A stretch of DNA of 64,000 nucleotides from Gehongia tenuis (GCF_014384795.1 NZ_JACRSR010000001.1:682001-746000); one strand, 5' to 3'; numbered from the stretch's first letter, positions 46,453-55,144 are shown. The notes: a model not told the origin generated them from the sequence alone. Translations and numbers: made by a program.

Positions 46453-47895
46453 ATGCGGGATGTTGTGATCATCGGCGGCGGGGTGATTGGTGCGGGAATC
46501 CTCCGGGAACTGACCCGTTATGCGGTGAAGGCCGTGCTGGTGGAAAAGGAGGAGGACGTGGCCTCCGGCGCCAGCAAGGCCAACAGCGCCATCGTCCACG
46601 CCGGCTATGACTGTGTGCCGGGAACGCTGATGGCGAAGCTCAACGTTGCGGGCAACGCCCTGTTTGACCAGGTTGCCGGGGAGCTGGAGGTGCCCTTGAA
46701 GCGGTGCGGCTCCTATGTGGCGGCTTTCGGTGCGGAGGACGAGAAGGAACTCAAAAAGCTCAAGCGTTACGGCGATGAAAACGGGGTGCCCGGTCTTCGG
46801 ATCATCTCCGGCGAGGAGCTTCGGCGGCGGGAACCCGCCTTGAACGAGGGGATTACCGCGGCCCTTTATGCGCCCACCGGCGGCATCACCTGCCCATACG
46901 AGCTGACGGTGGCTTACGCGGAAAACGCCATTCATAACGGCGGCGAGGTGCTGGTGAATTTCGACGTGGTCTCCCTGCGGCGGCTGGAGGACGGATTTGT
47001 CCTTCGGGCGCGGGACGGCCGTGAAGTGCGGGCGAAGTATGTGGTGAACGCGGCCGGCGTCCATGCCGACGACATCAGCCGGCTTGCCGGCGCGGAGGAT
47101 TTTGAGATTCATCCGCGGAAGGGCGAATACATGCTGCTGGATAGGGCCGCGGGGACCCTCCTTTCGTCGGTCATTTTCCAAACGCCGAGCAGGATGGGCA
47201 AAGGGGTTCTCGTAAGCCCCACCGTGGACGGCAATCTGTTCATCGGGCCCACGGCGGTGGACCAGACGGATAAGGAGGACCGGGACGTAACGGCGAAGGG
47301 CATCGGCGACCTCATTGCCCTCGGGCAAAAGAGCGTGCCCAGCGTGCCTGCGGGCAAGGTGATCCGCTCCTTTGCCGGACTTCGGGCCGTGAGCGGCACG
47401 GATTTTCGCATTGAAGCTTCCGGGAAGGTGCCGGGCTTTATCCAGGCGGCGGGCATCTGCTCGCCCGGGCTGTCCTCCGCGCCGGCTATCGCACTGCGGG
47501 TCGTGGACCTGCTGGGCGGGGCGGGCCTGGCCCTTGAGAAGAGAACGGACTTTGATCCCCATCGAAAACACATCCGAAGGTTCTCCGCCATGTCCCCCGG
47601 GGAGCGGGCCGATGCGGTCAGGGCGAACCCTCTCTACGGCAGAATCATCTGCCGGTGCGAGACGGTGAGCGAAGCGGAGATCGTGGAGGCCATTCACCGG
47701 CCCCTTCCGGCTACCAGTCTCGACATGATCAAGCGGCGCACCCGTGCGGGCATGGGCCGATGCCAGAGCGGCTTCTGCAAGCCGCGGGTGATGGAGATTC
47801 TGAGCCGGGAGCTGGGCGTTCCCATGGAGGAGATCACCCAAAGCGGCACAGGTTCCTGGATCGTGGAGAAAAAAGAGAGGGAGGGCCAGGCATGA
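46453..47895 (+). CDS. glpA: FAD-dependent glycerol-3-phosphate dehydrogenase, GlpA-like with BFD [2Fe-2S] domain
   Basis: A 480-residue protein. It has an N-terminal FAD site VVIIGGGVIGAGILRELTRY, the DAO-fold motif SGASKANSAIVHAGYD and a C-terminal cysteine cluster IICRCETVSEAEIVEAI ... GRCQSGFCKPRV typical of BFD-like [2Fe-2S] domains. It probably oxidises glycerol 3-phosphate to dihydroxyacetone phosphate anaerobically. ATG 46453 follows GGAGGCGG, just after the leader terminator. It is coupled by ATGA to the next FAD protein. Alternative: another 2-hydroxyacid oxidase, but glpP next door favours G3P. Confidence 0.87.
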   Translation: MRDVVIIGGGVIGAGILRELTRYAVKAVLVEKEEDVASGASKANSAIVHAGYDCVPGTLMAKLNVAGNALFDQVAGELEVPLKRCGSYVAAFGAEDEKELKKLKRYGDENGVPGLRIISGEELRRREPALNEGITAALYAPTGGITCPYELTVAYAENAIHNGGEVLVNFDVVSLRRLEDGFVLRARDGREVRAKYVVNAAGVHADDISRLAGAEDFEIHPRKGEYMLLDRAAGTLLSSVIFQTPSRMGKGVLVSPTVDGNLFIGPTAVDQTDKEDRDVTAKGIGDLIALGQKSVPSVPAGKVIRSFAGLRAVSGTDFRIEASGKVPGFIQAAGICSPGLSSAPAIALRVVDLLGGAGLALEKRTDFDPHRKHIRRFSAMSPGERADAVRANPLYGRIICRCETVSEAEIVEAIHRPLPATSLDMIKRRTRAGMGRCQSGFCKPRVMEILSRELGVPMEEITQSGTGSWIVEKKEREGQA

Positions 47896-49130
47896 TCGAA
47901 GTGGACGTTGCAATCGTGGGCGGCGGCCCGGCCGGCTTGGCGGCGGCACAAGCGGCCCATGAGGAAGGTGCGAAGAGAATTTTGATTCTGGAGCGGGACA
48001 GCCATCTTGGCGGCATCCTTCAGCAGTGCATCCATAACGGGTTCGGCCTGCACTACTTTAAAGAGGAGCTCACCGGTCCCGAATATGCCGAACGGTTCGT
48101 GGAGAAGCTTTCCGGCACCGGCGTCAGGGTTTCCCTGGATACCATGGTGCTGGAGATTTCGCGGGAGCGGATCATCACGGCGGTCAGTCCGAAGGAAGGG
48201 CTCATGCAGGTAAAGGCCGGCGCCATTGTGCTGGCCATGGGCTGCCGGGAGCGGACGAGGGGCGCCCTCAATATTCCTGGGGCCCGGCCCTCCGGCGTTT
48301 TCACGGCGGGCTGTGCCCAGCGGCTCATCAATATGGAGGGTTACATGCCCGGCCGCACGGTGGTGATCCTGGGCAGCGGCGATATCGGCCTTATCATGGC
48401 GCGGCGCATGACCTGGGAGGGCGCCAAGGTCAGGATGGTGTGCGAGATCATGCCCTATTCCAGCGGGCTCACGCGGAACATCGTCCAATGTCTGGAGGAT
48501 AACGACATTCCCCTCCGCTACGAATACACCGTCACCCGGGTTCATGGGGACCGGCGGGTAACGGGCGTGACCGTGGCCAAGGTGGATCAAAACCGCAGGC
48601 CCATCCCCGAAACGGAGGAGTTCGTGGAATGCGACACGCTGCTTCTGTCGGTGGGGCTCATCCCGGAAAATGAAGTGGCCCAGGGCCTTGATATTGAAAT
48701 GGACCCGGTGACCCAGGGCGCGGTGGTGGACGAGAACCGCGAAACCACGGCGGCGGGGGTTTTCGCCTGCGGCAACGTGCTGCATGTGCATGATCTGGTG
48801 GACAATGTGAGCCTTGAGGCGGGCATCGCGGGAAGGGCCGCTGCAAAATTTGCGGCGGGCAGGCTCCCCGAGGAGGAGACGGTTTCCGTTAGGCCCGGCG
48901 AAGGCGTCCGATACGTGGTGCCCCAGCGCATCCGCCGGACGGCCGAGGGGTGCGAACTGTTCTTCCGGGTGGGCGATACGAAAAGAAATGTGAACGTGGT
49001 GCTGCAGGCCGGAGACACCATACTTCAAAAGCGCAGGCGGCCCATTGTGAAGCCGGGCGAGATGGAATCCATGAGGCTGAAGGAGGTCCCGTGCGCCTCC
49101 GAGCTCACGGTGAAATTGGAGGAGGTGTGA
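47892..49130 (+). CDS. FAD/NAD(P)-dependent oxidoreductase of the glp operon (GlpB-like partner)
   Basis: A 412-residue pyridine nucleotide-disulfide-type flavoprotein. It has FAD site VAIVGGGPAGLAAAQAAHEE, a second Rossmann motif VVILGSGDIGLIMARRMTWE, a CTAGCAQ-type segment (FTAGCAQRLINMEGY) and the FAD ribityl motif AAGVFACGNVLHVHDLVD. It most likely passes electrons from GlpA to NAD or another carrier. It overlaps glpA by 4 bases and lies 4 bases before the DUF1667 gene, so the three are one unit. Clostridial genomes often name it glpB, although it is not similar to E. coli GlpB throughout. Confidence 0.85.
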   Translation: MIEVDVAIVGGGPAGLAAAQAAHEEGAKRILILERDSHLGGILQQCIHNGFGLHYFKEELTGPEYAERFVEKLSGTGVRVSLDTMVLEISRERIITAVSPKEGLMQVKAGAIVLAMGCRERTRGALNIPGARPSGVFTAGCAQRLINMEGYMPGRTVVILGSGDIGLIMARRMTWEGAKVRMVCEIMPYSSGLTRNIVQCLEDNDIPLRYEYTVTRVHGDRRVTGVTVAKVDQNRRPIPETEEFVECDTLLLSVGLIPENEVAQGLDIEMDPVTQGAVVDENRETTAAGVFACGNVLHVHDLVDNVSLEAGIAGRAAAKFAAGRLPEEETVSVRPGEGVRYVVPQRIRRTAEGCELFFRVGDTKRNVNVVLQAGDTILQKRRRPIVKPGEMESMRLKEVPCASELTVKLEEV

Positions 49131-49134
49131 GGCC

Positions 49135-49488
49135 GTGAAAAGGGAAATGATTTGCATTATGTGCCCCATCGGCTGTCAGCTGACGGTGGAAAACCATGGG
49201 GAGGAACTGAAGGTCAGCGGCCAGGGCTGCCCAAGAGGCGAGGTCTATGCAAAGGACGAGATCACCCTTCCCAAACGGGTTTTGACCACCTCTGTGCCCG
49301 TGCTGGGCGGCGATATGCCCCTTCTGTCGGTGAAGACGGAAAGGGCGGTTCCCAAGATGAAGCTCGGAGAAATTTTAAGGGAGCTTCGGGGCATTGCCGT
49401 CAAGGCCCCGGTCCGCGTGGGGGACGTGGTGCTGAAGAATGCCGCGGGCACCGGCGTGGACGTGGTGGCCACCCGCCGAATTGATTGA
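49135..49488 (+). CDS. DUF1667 domain-containing small Fe-S-like protein
   Basis: A 117-residue protein with an N-terminal cysteine motif MICIMCPIGCQL, then GQGCPRGEVYAKDE. The spacing would suit an iron-sulfur cluster. DUF1667 genes recur as the third gene after GlpA/GlpB-like flavoproteins in clostridia, but their function is not established; a small electron-transfer subunit is an inference. The start is GTG 49135, with GGAGG overlapping the upstream stop. Confidence 0.85.
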   Translation: MKREMICIMCPIGCQLTVENHGEELKVSGQGCPRGEVYAKDEITLPKRVLTTSVPVLGGDMPLLSVKTERAVPKMKLGEILRELRGIAVKAPVRVGDVVLKNAAGTGVDVVATRRID

Positions 49489-49509
49489 TTTTTGAAAATA
49501 GCGTAAACT
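49481..49509 (+). promoter_or_regulatory. Possible promoter of the nucleoside kinase gene
   Basis: TTGATT at 49481-49486, 17 bases, TAAACT at 49504-49509. Each box has four of six consensus bases, so this is moderate evidence only. Confidence 0.45.
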
Positions 49510-49537
49510 ATAGATGAACCCGAAAGGAGGTTTATCT

Positions 49538-51196
49538 ATGAATACTTTTCAAGTGACGATATTGGACGCAAAATATGACTTTCCCATCGGCGTGAGTCTG
49601 GAGGAGGTCATGGCCCGGGTGAAGCCGGAGGGTTATGCAAAGATCGTGGCCGCCAAGGTGGACGGCATCCTCCGGGAGCTCACCTTCATGCCGGTGGAGG
49701 ACTGCCGGGTGGAGCCGGTGGATCTTCGCAACGAGGACGGCCTTCGCATCTATATCCGGGGCCTAAGCTTCATCTACGTCATGGCCGTGCGGGAACTCTA
49801 TGACGGCAGCCGGGTGGAGATCGATCACTCCATCAGCGGCGGGCTGTACTGCCGCGTGCACTGGAAGCGCCCTCTCACCCAGCGGGATGTGGCGCAGATC
49901 GAAACGCGCATGCACGAAATCGTGGCGGAGAACATGCCCTTTGAGCGAATTGAATACACCAAGGAGGAAGCCGTTCGTCTTTTCGAGGCCGATGGTCAGA
50001 TGGATAAGGTGCGGCTCCTGAAATACCGGCCCTACGATCATTTCAATGTGTACCGCTGTTCCTGGATGAGCGATTATTTTTACGGCTACATGGTGCCCAG
50101 CACCGGATATCTGGATAAATTCGCACTGCATTACTATCTGCCGGGCATGGTGCTGCAGCATCCAAGGCGGGGTGAACCGGAGAAGAAGATCACTTTCTTT
50201 GATCAGCGCAAGCTGGCCGATGTTTTTTGGGAGGCCAGCCGCTGGGGCGAGATTTTGCAGTGCGTCAATACCGCCGACCTCAACCGGCTGGTGGAGGACG
50301 GACAGCTTCGGAACTTTATTTTTGTCAACGAGGCGCTCCATGAAAAGAAGATCGCCGAGATCGCTGACCAGATCAGCCAGCGGGGCAGCAGCCGAAAACT
50401 GGTGCTTATCGCCGGCCCGTCCTCTTCGGGCAAGACAACCTTTGCCCACCGCCTCAGCGTGCAGCTGCAGGTCAATGGCATGAGTCCGGTGGCCATCTCC
50501 CTTGACAACTACTATCGCAACCGCGAGGAGCTGCCCCTCGGCCCGGACGGCAAACGGAACTTTGAGAACATCGATTCCATCGACGTGGAACTTTTCAACG
50601 AACATCTGAGCCGCCTGCTGCAAAGCGAGGAGGTGGAGCTTCCGGAATACGACTTTACCACCGGACGGCGCAGGGACCATGGCAGGATTTTGAGGCTGGG
50701 GCCGGACCAGCCGGTGGTGGTGGAGGGCATTCACGGCCTCAACCCCTCCCTGACCCAGGGCATTCCGCCGGAGATGACCTTCAAGATATACATCAGTGCG
50801 CTGACCCAGCTCAATCTGGACGATCACAACCGGATTCCCACCACCGACACCCGTTTGGTGCGGCGGTTGGTGAGGGACCATCACTTCCGGGGCTTTTCCG
50901 CGCAGGAGACCCTGGATATCTGGGCCAAGGTGCGCATGGGGGAGGAGAAGAACATCTTCCCCTATCAGGAGGAGGCGGACGCCATGTTCAACTCCTCGCT
51001 GGTCTATGAGTTTTCCGTGCTGAAGCCCTTCGTGATGCCGCTGCTGAGGGCGGTCCCGGAGGAGGATCCCAATGCCATGGAGGTGATCCGTCTTCGTAAA
51101 TTTATGAACTATTTTCTGCCCTTTACCGATCTTGAAGCCATCCCCAATACATCCATCATCCGGGAGTTTGTGGGCGGCAGCTGTTTTGAGGAATAG
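49538..51196 (+). CDS. Nucleoside kinase with ThrRS-like N-terminal domains (uridine kinase family)
   Basis: A 552-residue two-part protein. The N-terminal half resembles TGS and second-additional domains of threonyl-tRNA synthetase (FPIGVSLEEVMARV; VEIDHSISGGLYC). The C-terminal half is a P-loop kinase of the uridine kinase/phosphoribulokinase family, with Walker A IAGPSSSGKTTFAHRLS (about 291-307), ISLDNYYRNREELP and VVVEGIHGLNPSLT. It probably phosphorylates a nucleoside with ATP or GTP; the true substrate is unproven. AAAGGAGG precedes ATG 49538. The amidase gene follows by 15 bases. Confidence 0.88.
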   Translation: MNTFQVTILDAKYDFPIGVSLEEVMARVKPEGYAKIVAAKVDGILRELTFMPVEDCRVEPVDLRNEDGLRIYIRGLSFIYVMAVRELYDGSRVEIDHSISGGLYCRVHWKRPLTQRDVAQIETRMHEIVAENMPFERIEYTKEEAVRLFEADGQMDKVRLLKYRPYDHFNVYRCSWMSDYFYGYMVPSTGYLDKFALHYYLPGMVLQHPRRGEPEKKITFFDQRKLADVFWEASRWGEILQCVNTADLNRLVEDGQLRNFIFVNEALHEKKIAEIADQISQRGSSRKLVLIAGPSSSGKTTFAHRLSVQLQVNGMSPVAISLDNYYRNREELPLGPDGKRNFENIDSIDVELFNEHLSRLLQSEEVELPEYDFTTGRRRDHGRILRLGPDQPVVVEGIHGLNPSLTQGIPPEMTFKIYISALTQLNLDDHNRIPTTDTRLVRRLVRDHHFRGFSAQETLDIWAKVRMGEEKNIFPYQEEADAMFNSSLVYEFSVLKPFVMPLLRAVPEEDPNAMEVIRLRKFMNYFLPFTDLEAIPNTSIIREFVGGSCFEE

Positions 51197-51211
51197 ACTT
51201 TGGAGGTAAAA

Positions 51212-52090
51212 ATGAGCAGGCTTAACGTTGCGCTGCTTCAGATCCTGCCGGGAAACACGGAGCAGGAGAATCTGCAAAAGGGTTTGGAGGCATGCCGGAA
51301 GGCGAAGGAAGCCGGGGCCGACATCGCGCTGTTTCCTGAGATGTGGAACACGGGCTACCGCATTGACGACGATCCTCGAAAGTTGAAAGCGGCGGCCATT
51401 TCAGTGGAGAGCGAGTTTATTGTGGCCTTTGGAAGGCTGGCGGCAGAGCTCAATATGGCCATCGCCGTCACACTGCTGGAGCGCTATGAACCCACGCCAA
51501 GGAATACAGTGGTTCTTTTTGACAGGCACGGCCGAAAGGTGCTGACCTACGCCAAGGTGCATACCTGCGATTTTGGCGTGGAGCGCGGGCTTACTCCCGG
51601 CGAGGATTTCTATGTTGCGGACCTTGATACGGCGTCAGGAACACTCAAGGTGGGCGCCATGATCTGCTACGACAGGGAGTTCCCGGAAAGCGCCCGCATT
51701 CTTATGCTGAAGGGTGCGGAAATCATTCTTGTCCCGAACGCCTGCCCGATGGAGATCAACCGTCTCTCCCAGCTGAGGAGCAGAACCTATGAAAATATGC
51801 TGGGGATCGCGACCTGCAATTATCCTGACGGGCAGCCGGACTGCAACGGCCACTCCTCCGCCTTTGACGGCGTGGCCTACCTGCCCGGCATGCCCGGTTC
51901 GCGGGACTGCTGCCTATTGGAAGCGGGCGGCGGGGAAGGCGTCTATCTTGCTTCATTCGATCTCAGTATGCTGCGGAATTATCGAAGAAGCGAGGTTCAC
52001 GGCAATGCGTACCGCCATCCCAAGAAATACGGGATGCTTACCGATGAGAGCATTGATGAACCCTTTGTCCGCGGCGACTACCGGGCATAA
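51212..52090 (+). CDS. Carbon-nitrogen hydrolase (nitrilase superfamily amidase)
   Basis: A 292-residue nitrilase-fold enzyme with the catalytic Glu in ALFPEMWNTGYRID, the Lys in YAKVHTCDFGVE and the Cys in GAMICYDREFPESARILMLK. The family hydrolyses amides such as N-carbamoylputrescine or omega-amides. The specific substrate cannot be assigned. GGAGG lies 5 bases before ATG 51212. It is co-transcribed with the nucleoside kinase and closed by a terminator. Confidence 0.9.
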   Translation: MSRLNVALLQILPGNTEQENLQKGLEACRKAKEAGADIALFPEMWNTGYRIDDDPRKLKAAAISVESEFIVAFGRLAAELNMAIAVTLLERYEPTPRNTVVLFDRHGRKVLTYAKVHTCDFGVERGLTPGEDFYVADLDTASGTLKVGAMICYDREFPESARILMLKGAEIILVPNACPMEINRLSQLRSRTYENMLGIATCNYPDGQPDCNGHSSAFDGVAYLPGMPGSRDCCLLEAGGGEGVYLASFDLSMLRNYRRSEVHGNAYRHPKKYGMLTDESIDEPFVRGDYRA

Positions 52091-52106
52091 GCTGGTAAAA
52101 TGAAAA

Positions 52107-52140
52107 TGGAGCGCAGTTAAAAACTGTGCTCCACTTTTTT
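52107..52140. terminator. Bidirectional terminator between amidase and second AraC
   Basis: TGGAGCGCAGT / ACTGTGCTCCA 11-bp stem with one G-U pair and a 5-base loop. A TTTTTT run follows on the plus strand and a T-rich stretch on the minus strand, so it can end both convergent genes. Confidence 0.9.
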
Positions 52141-52148
52141 CTCCGGGC

Positions 52149-53033
52149 TCAGCGGTGCTTTTTGAGGTTTTGCCGGTACTGACTGGGCGTGATGCCCATC
52201 ACTTGGCGGAACACTTCGGAAAAGTAGCTCGCACCGTTGAAACCGCACACGGCGGCGATATCGGTGATGGACTTTTTGTCGTCGGCCAGCAGCACCAGGC
52301 TTTTTTGGATGCGGTAGTTTCTGAGGTATTCGATGGGCGCCTGGCCCAGCATGCTCCGAAACAGGTTGAAGCATTTGCTGCGGCATACGGCGCCGGCCGC
52401 GGCAATGTCTTTAAGGACGATGTTCTCGGTATAATGGGCCTCGATGAAGCTCAGCATGTTCATGACGGTCGTGATACCCTCCGCCGGGCGGTGAATGCCG
52501 TTTTTCTCCACGGTATTGCGGTATAACTGCGCCCAGAGCGCCAAAAATTCACTTTGAATCTCCAATTCGTGAGCGGAGGGAAGCTCCTGACTCAAAATAT
52601 AGATCCTCTCCATACGCTCCTTGACCGTCAGGTGCCACGCCTCGCCGTCCAGCAGAACGCCGTCGCTGCCCGAATCCTGAATGAAGGGCTGGATGTAGCG
52701 GCTCTCGGTGTAGGCATTGCTGCATAGAAGCAGGGGATGGAGCACCAGCAGCATAAACACGCAGTCGCTCCCATTGACGGCGCTGCCAAAGTGCAGGCGG
52801 TTGGCGTTGACGATGAGCCCCTGGCCGGGAGTGAGAATATAGGTTTTGCCGTTGACAAAATAGGCCATGCGGCCTTCCCGCACGATGACGTATTCCAGTT
52901 CGGGATGCCAATGGCAGGCGGCGCTGCTTTGGTGCATTCGGGAAAGGCGGACGAGCCGGGAGCGAATCGGAAGGGACGGCGAGGTATACTGCACGATCTC
53001 GGACAGATCGCTGCGCACCGACAGTTCGGACAA
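52149..53033 (-). CDS. AraC-family transcriptional regulator with cupin sensor (second copy)
   Basis: A 294-residue regulator with an N-terminal cupin (CHWHPELEYVIVREGRMAYF; TPGQGLIVNANRLHFGS) and a C-terminal AraC helix-turn-helix (LKDIAAAGAVCRSKCFNLFR; SITDIAAVCGFNGASYFSEV; GITPSQYRQNLKKHR). The start is TTG at 53033, with AGGAGG 9 bases upstream; an ATG at 53041 is in another frame. It diverges from a MATE transporter, repeating the layout at 34 kb. The nearest function guess is control of that transporter operon. Confidence 0.88.
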   Translation of the reverse strand: MSELSVRSDLSEIVQYTSPSLPIRSRLVRLSRMHQSSAACHWHPELEYVIVREGRMAYFVNGKTYILTPGQGLIVNANRLHFGSAVNGSDCVFMLLVLHPLLLCSNAYTESRYIQPFIQDSGSDGVLLDGEAWHLTVKERMERIYILSQELPSAHELEIQSEFLALWAQLYRNTVEKNGIHRPAEGITTVMNMLSFIEAHYTENIVLKDIAAAGAVCRSKCFNLFRSMLGQAPIEYLRNYRIQKSLVLLADDKKSITDIAAVCGFNGASYFSEVFRQVMGITPSQYRQNLKKHR

Positions 53034-53068
53034 AGGATCATTCCTCCTAAAAATACGATTGTTATATT

Positions 53069-53097
53069 ATCATAGCAATAATTGATGGAAAGTTCAA
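53069..53097 (-). promoter_or_regulatory. Sigma-A promoter of the second AraC gene
   Basis: On the minus strand: TTGAAC (53097-53092), 17 bases, TATGAT (53074-53069). Its -35 box abuts the -35 of the opposing MATE promoter. Confidence 0.75.
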
Positions 53098-53114
53098 GAT
53101 GTTTAGCCTATACT
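53086..53114 (+). promoter_or_regulatory. Promoter of the second MATE operon
   Basis: TGGAAA at 53086-53091, 17 bases, TATACT at 53109-53114. The poor -35 suggests a need for activation. The -10 box lies in a 13-mer (53109-53121) shared with the first AraC/MATE region. Confidence 0.6.
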
Positions 53115-53137
53115 GATATCGGAAAGGGGATTCAGTG

Positions 53138-54514
53138 ATGAGGAATGCAACGCGAGCTTTTTATCGGTCTTTGTTTGTTTTGGTGCTGCCCATCGCGCTG
53201 CAAAACCTCATCACCACCCTGGTGAGCTCAGCGGATGTGGTCATGCTGGGCTATGTGAGCCAAACGGCGCTGTCCGCCGTGTCCCTGGCCAACCAGGTCC
53301 AGTTTGTGCTCAACCTGTTTTTTATGGGGCTGACCCTGGGCACCACCATGCTTACGGCCCAGTATTGGGGCAGAGGGGACCGCGAGGCCATCGGGCGGCT
53401 CCTTGGAATTGCCATCCGGCTGTCCATGGCCGTGGCCGTTCTTTTTTTCCTGGCAACAACCTTCTTCCCCCGAGAGCTCATGGGCATCTTTACGCCCGAT
53501 GAGGCCATGCGGGAAGCAGGGGCGGTCTATCTTCAAATTGTGGGCGTATCCTATCTCATGATGGGCCTGTCCCAAATGGTTCTATGCGTGATGAAAAGCG
53601 TGGAGCGGGTTAAAAAAAGTACGGTAATCAGCTCCGTCTCGCTGCTGCTCAATATTTTGCTCAACGCCGTTTTCATCTTCGGGCTATTGGGCATGCCAAA
53701 GCTTGGTGTTGCCGGCGTTGCCCTGGCCACCACCCTTTCCAGATTGGTGGAGCTGGTCTGGTGCTTGTTTGATTCCCAAAGAAACAGGGTGCTTCCCATC
53801 AAGTTTTCCCTGCTGCTAAAGCATGACTCCGTGCTTTTCCGGGATTTTATGCGTTACTCCCTGCCGGTGCTCGGCAATGAGATCGTCTGGGGCGGCGCCT
53901 ATGTCATGTATTCGGTGATCATGGGACATTTGGGTTCGGATATGGTGGCGGCCCATTCGGTGGCTACGGTGGCTCGGAATCTGGGCATCATCCTGTGCAC
54001 AGGCATTGCCAGCGGCGGCGCGATCCTGCTTGGCAAGAAGCTGGGGGAGATGCGCATGGAGGAGGCCAGTGTGGATGCGGCCAGGCTCCTTCGCACCACG
54101 CTGTTCTTTGGATTTTTGGGCGCGGTCCTGATCATTGCCGCCCGGCCGCTGATCATGAACATGGTGGAGCTCACGGATACCGCTTATGCGTATCTTGACG
54201 GCATGCTGTGGATCAACGCCTATTACCTCATTGGCAAGGCGCTCAACACCACCCTCATCTGCGGCATCTTCTGCGCCGGAGGGGATTCCAAATTTGGCTT
54301 CATCATGGATGCCGTCGTCATGTGGGGCATCGCTCTGCCGCTGGGATTCTTGAGCGCTTTCGTGCTCAAGCTTCCGGTGATGACGGTGTATTTTGTCATT
54401 TGTCTGGATGAGTTCATCAAGCTGCCCGCCGTGCTGCTCCATTATCGCAGGCGGCGGTGGCTGGCCAATATCACCCGGGACTTCTCGGGTCAAGTAAATT
54501 GTGAGGAGGCATAA
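53138..54514 (+). CDS. MATE-family multidrug efflux transporter (second copy)
   Basis: A 458-residue, twelve-helix MATE transporter beginning RNATRAFYRSLFVLVLPIAL. It has VSSADVVMLGYVSQTALSAV near the N-terminus and FIFGLLGMPKLGVAGVALAT in the middle. It belongs to a different MATE branch from the copy at 33-34 kb, judged from low visible identity. The substrate is unknown. ATG 53138 is 7 bases after AAAGGGGA. The acetyltransferase gene starts 7 bases after its stop, indicating an operon. Confidence 0.92.
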   Translation: MRNATRAFYRSLFVLVLPIALQNLITTLVSSADVVMLGYVSQTALSAVSLANQVQFVLNLFFMGLTLGTTMLTAQYWGRGDREAIGRLLGIAIRLSMAVAVLFFLATTFFPRELMGIFTPDEAMREAGAVYLQIVGVSYLMMGLSQMVLCVMKSVERVKKSTVISSVSLLLNILLNAVFIFGLLGMPKLGVAGVALATTLSRLVELVWCLFDSQRNRVLPIKFSLLLKHDSVLFRDFMRYSLPVLGNEIVWGGAYVMYSVIMGHLGSDMVAAHSVATVARNLGIILCTGIASGGAILLGKKLGEMRMEEASVDAARLLRTTLFFGFLGAVLIIAARPLIMNMVELTDTAYAYLDGMLWINAYYLIGKALNTTLICGIFCAGGDSKFGFIMDAVVMWGIALPLGFLSAFVLKLPVMTVYFVICLDEFIKLPAVLLHYRRRRWLANITRDFSGQVNCEEA

Positions 54515-54521
54515 AAAGTTT

Positions 54522-55124
54522 ATGACCATGACCATGCGAGAGAGGAAGGCCGCCAAACGGCTGTGGACCGATTGGTGCGAGGGGATGCCGGAGGACCGGC
54601 TGAGAGGCAAGGAGTACATGTACGAATACAACCACAGCCGGCCTTCGGAAAAAGAAAAGCGCAATCAGCTCCTGCAGGAAATGTTCGGCGCCTTTGGCGG
54701 CGGAACGGTGGAGCCGCCCGTCTATTTCTGCTACGGCAGCAATGTGTTTATCGGCAAGCATTTCTACGCCAATTTTAACTTGAATCTGGTGGACGATTAC
54801 ACCATCACCATTGGCGACGATGTGAAGATCGCGCCCAACGTGACCATCGCGGTGACCAACCATCCGTTGGATCCTGAAAAGCGCAGGGAAGGCGGTATGT
54901 ATGCTCTGCCGGTGGTCATTGGCAACAACGTGTGGATCGGCAGCGGCGCCATCATCTGCCCGGGGGTGACCATCGGAGAGGGAAGCGTGATTGGCGCAGG
55001 CAGCGTGGTCACCCGCGATATTCCTCCCAATGTCATCGCCGTGGGCAATCCCTGCAAGGTTGTCCGGGAATTCAATGACCACGATAAGATCTATTACTAC
55101 AAAGATATGAAGTTTGAAGAATAA
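54522..55124 (+). CDS. Sugar/maltose O-acetyltransferase family (hexapeptide repeat)
   Basis: A 200-residue left-handed beta-helix acetyltransferase of the LacA/Maa/NodL group. Visible features are YMYEYNHSRPSEKEKRNQLL, FYANFNLNLVDDYTITIGDD, the catalytic-region His in VTNHPLDPEKR, and hexapeptide repeats VVIGNNVWIGSGAIICPGVT with a closing VGNPCKVVREF. It transfers acetyl from acetyl-CoA to a sugar or related hydroxyl group. ATG 54522 follows AGGAGG at 12 bases; ATG 54528 or 54534 are alternatives. It is co-transcribed with the MATE gene. Confidence 0.88.
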   Translation: MTMTMRERKAAKRLWTDWCEGMPEDRLRGKEYMYEYNHSRPSEKEKRNQLLQEMFGAFGGGTVEPPVYFCYGSNVFIGKHFYANFNLNLVDDYTITIGDDVKIAPNVTIAVTNHPLDPEKRREGGMYALPVVIGNNVWIGSGAIICPGVTIGEGSVIGAGSVVTRDIPPNVIAVGNPCKVVREFNDHDKIYYYKDMKFEE

Positions 55125-55144
55125 TTGTTTGTCCTCCAAAACTA

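Noticed and set aside
53034..53041. Possible frameshift at the second AraC start, because an ATG at 53041 is in a different frame
   Set aside because: The TTG at 53033 has AGGAGG at 9 bases and gives a full-length, in-frame AraC protein, so no frameshift is needed.
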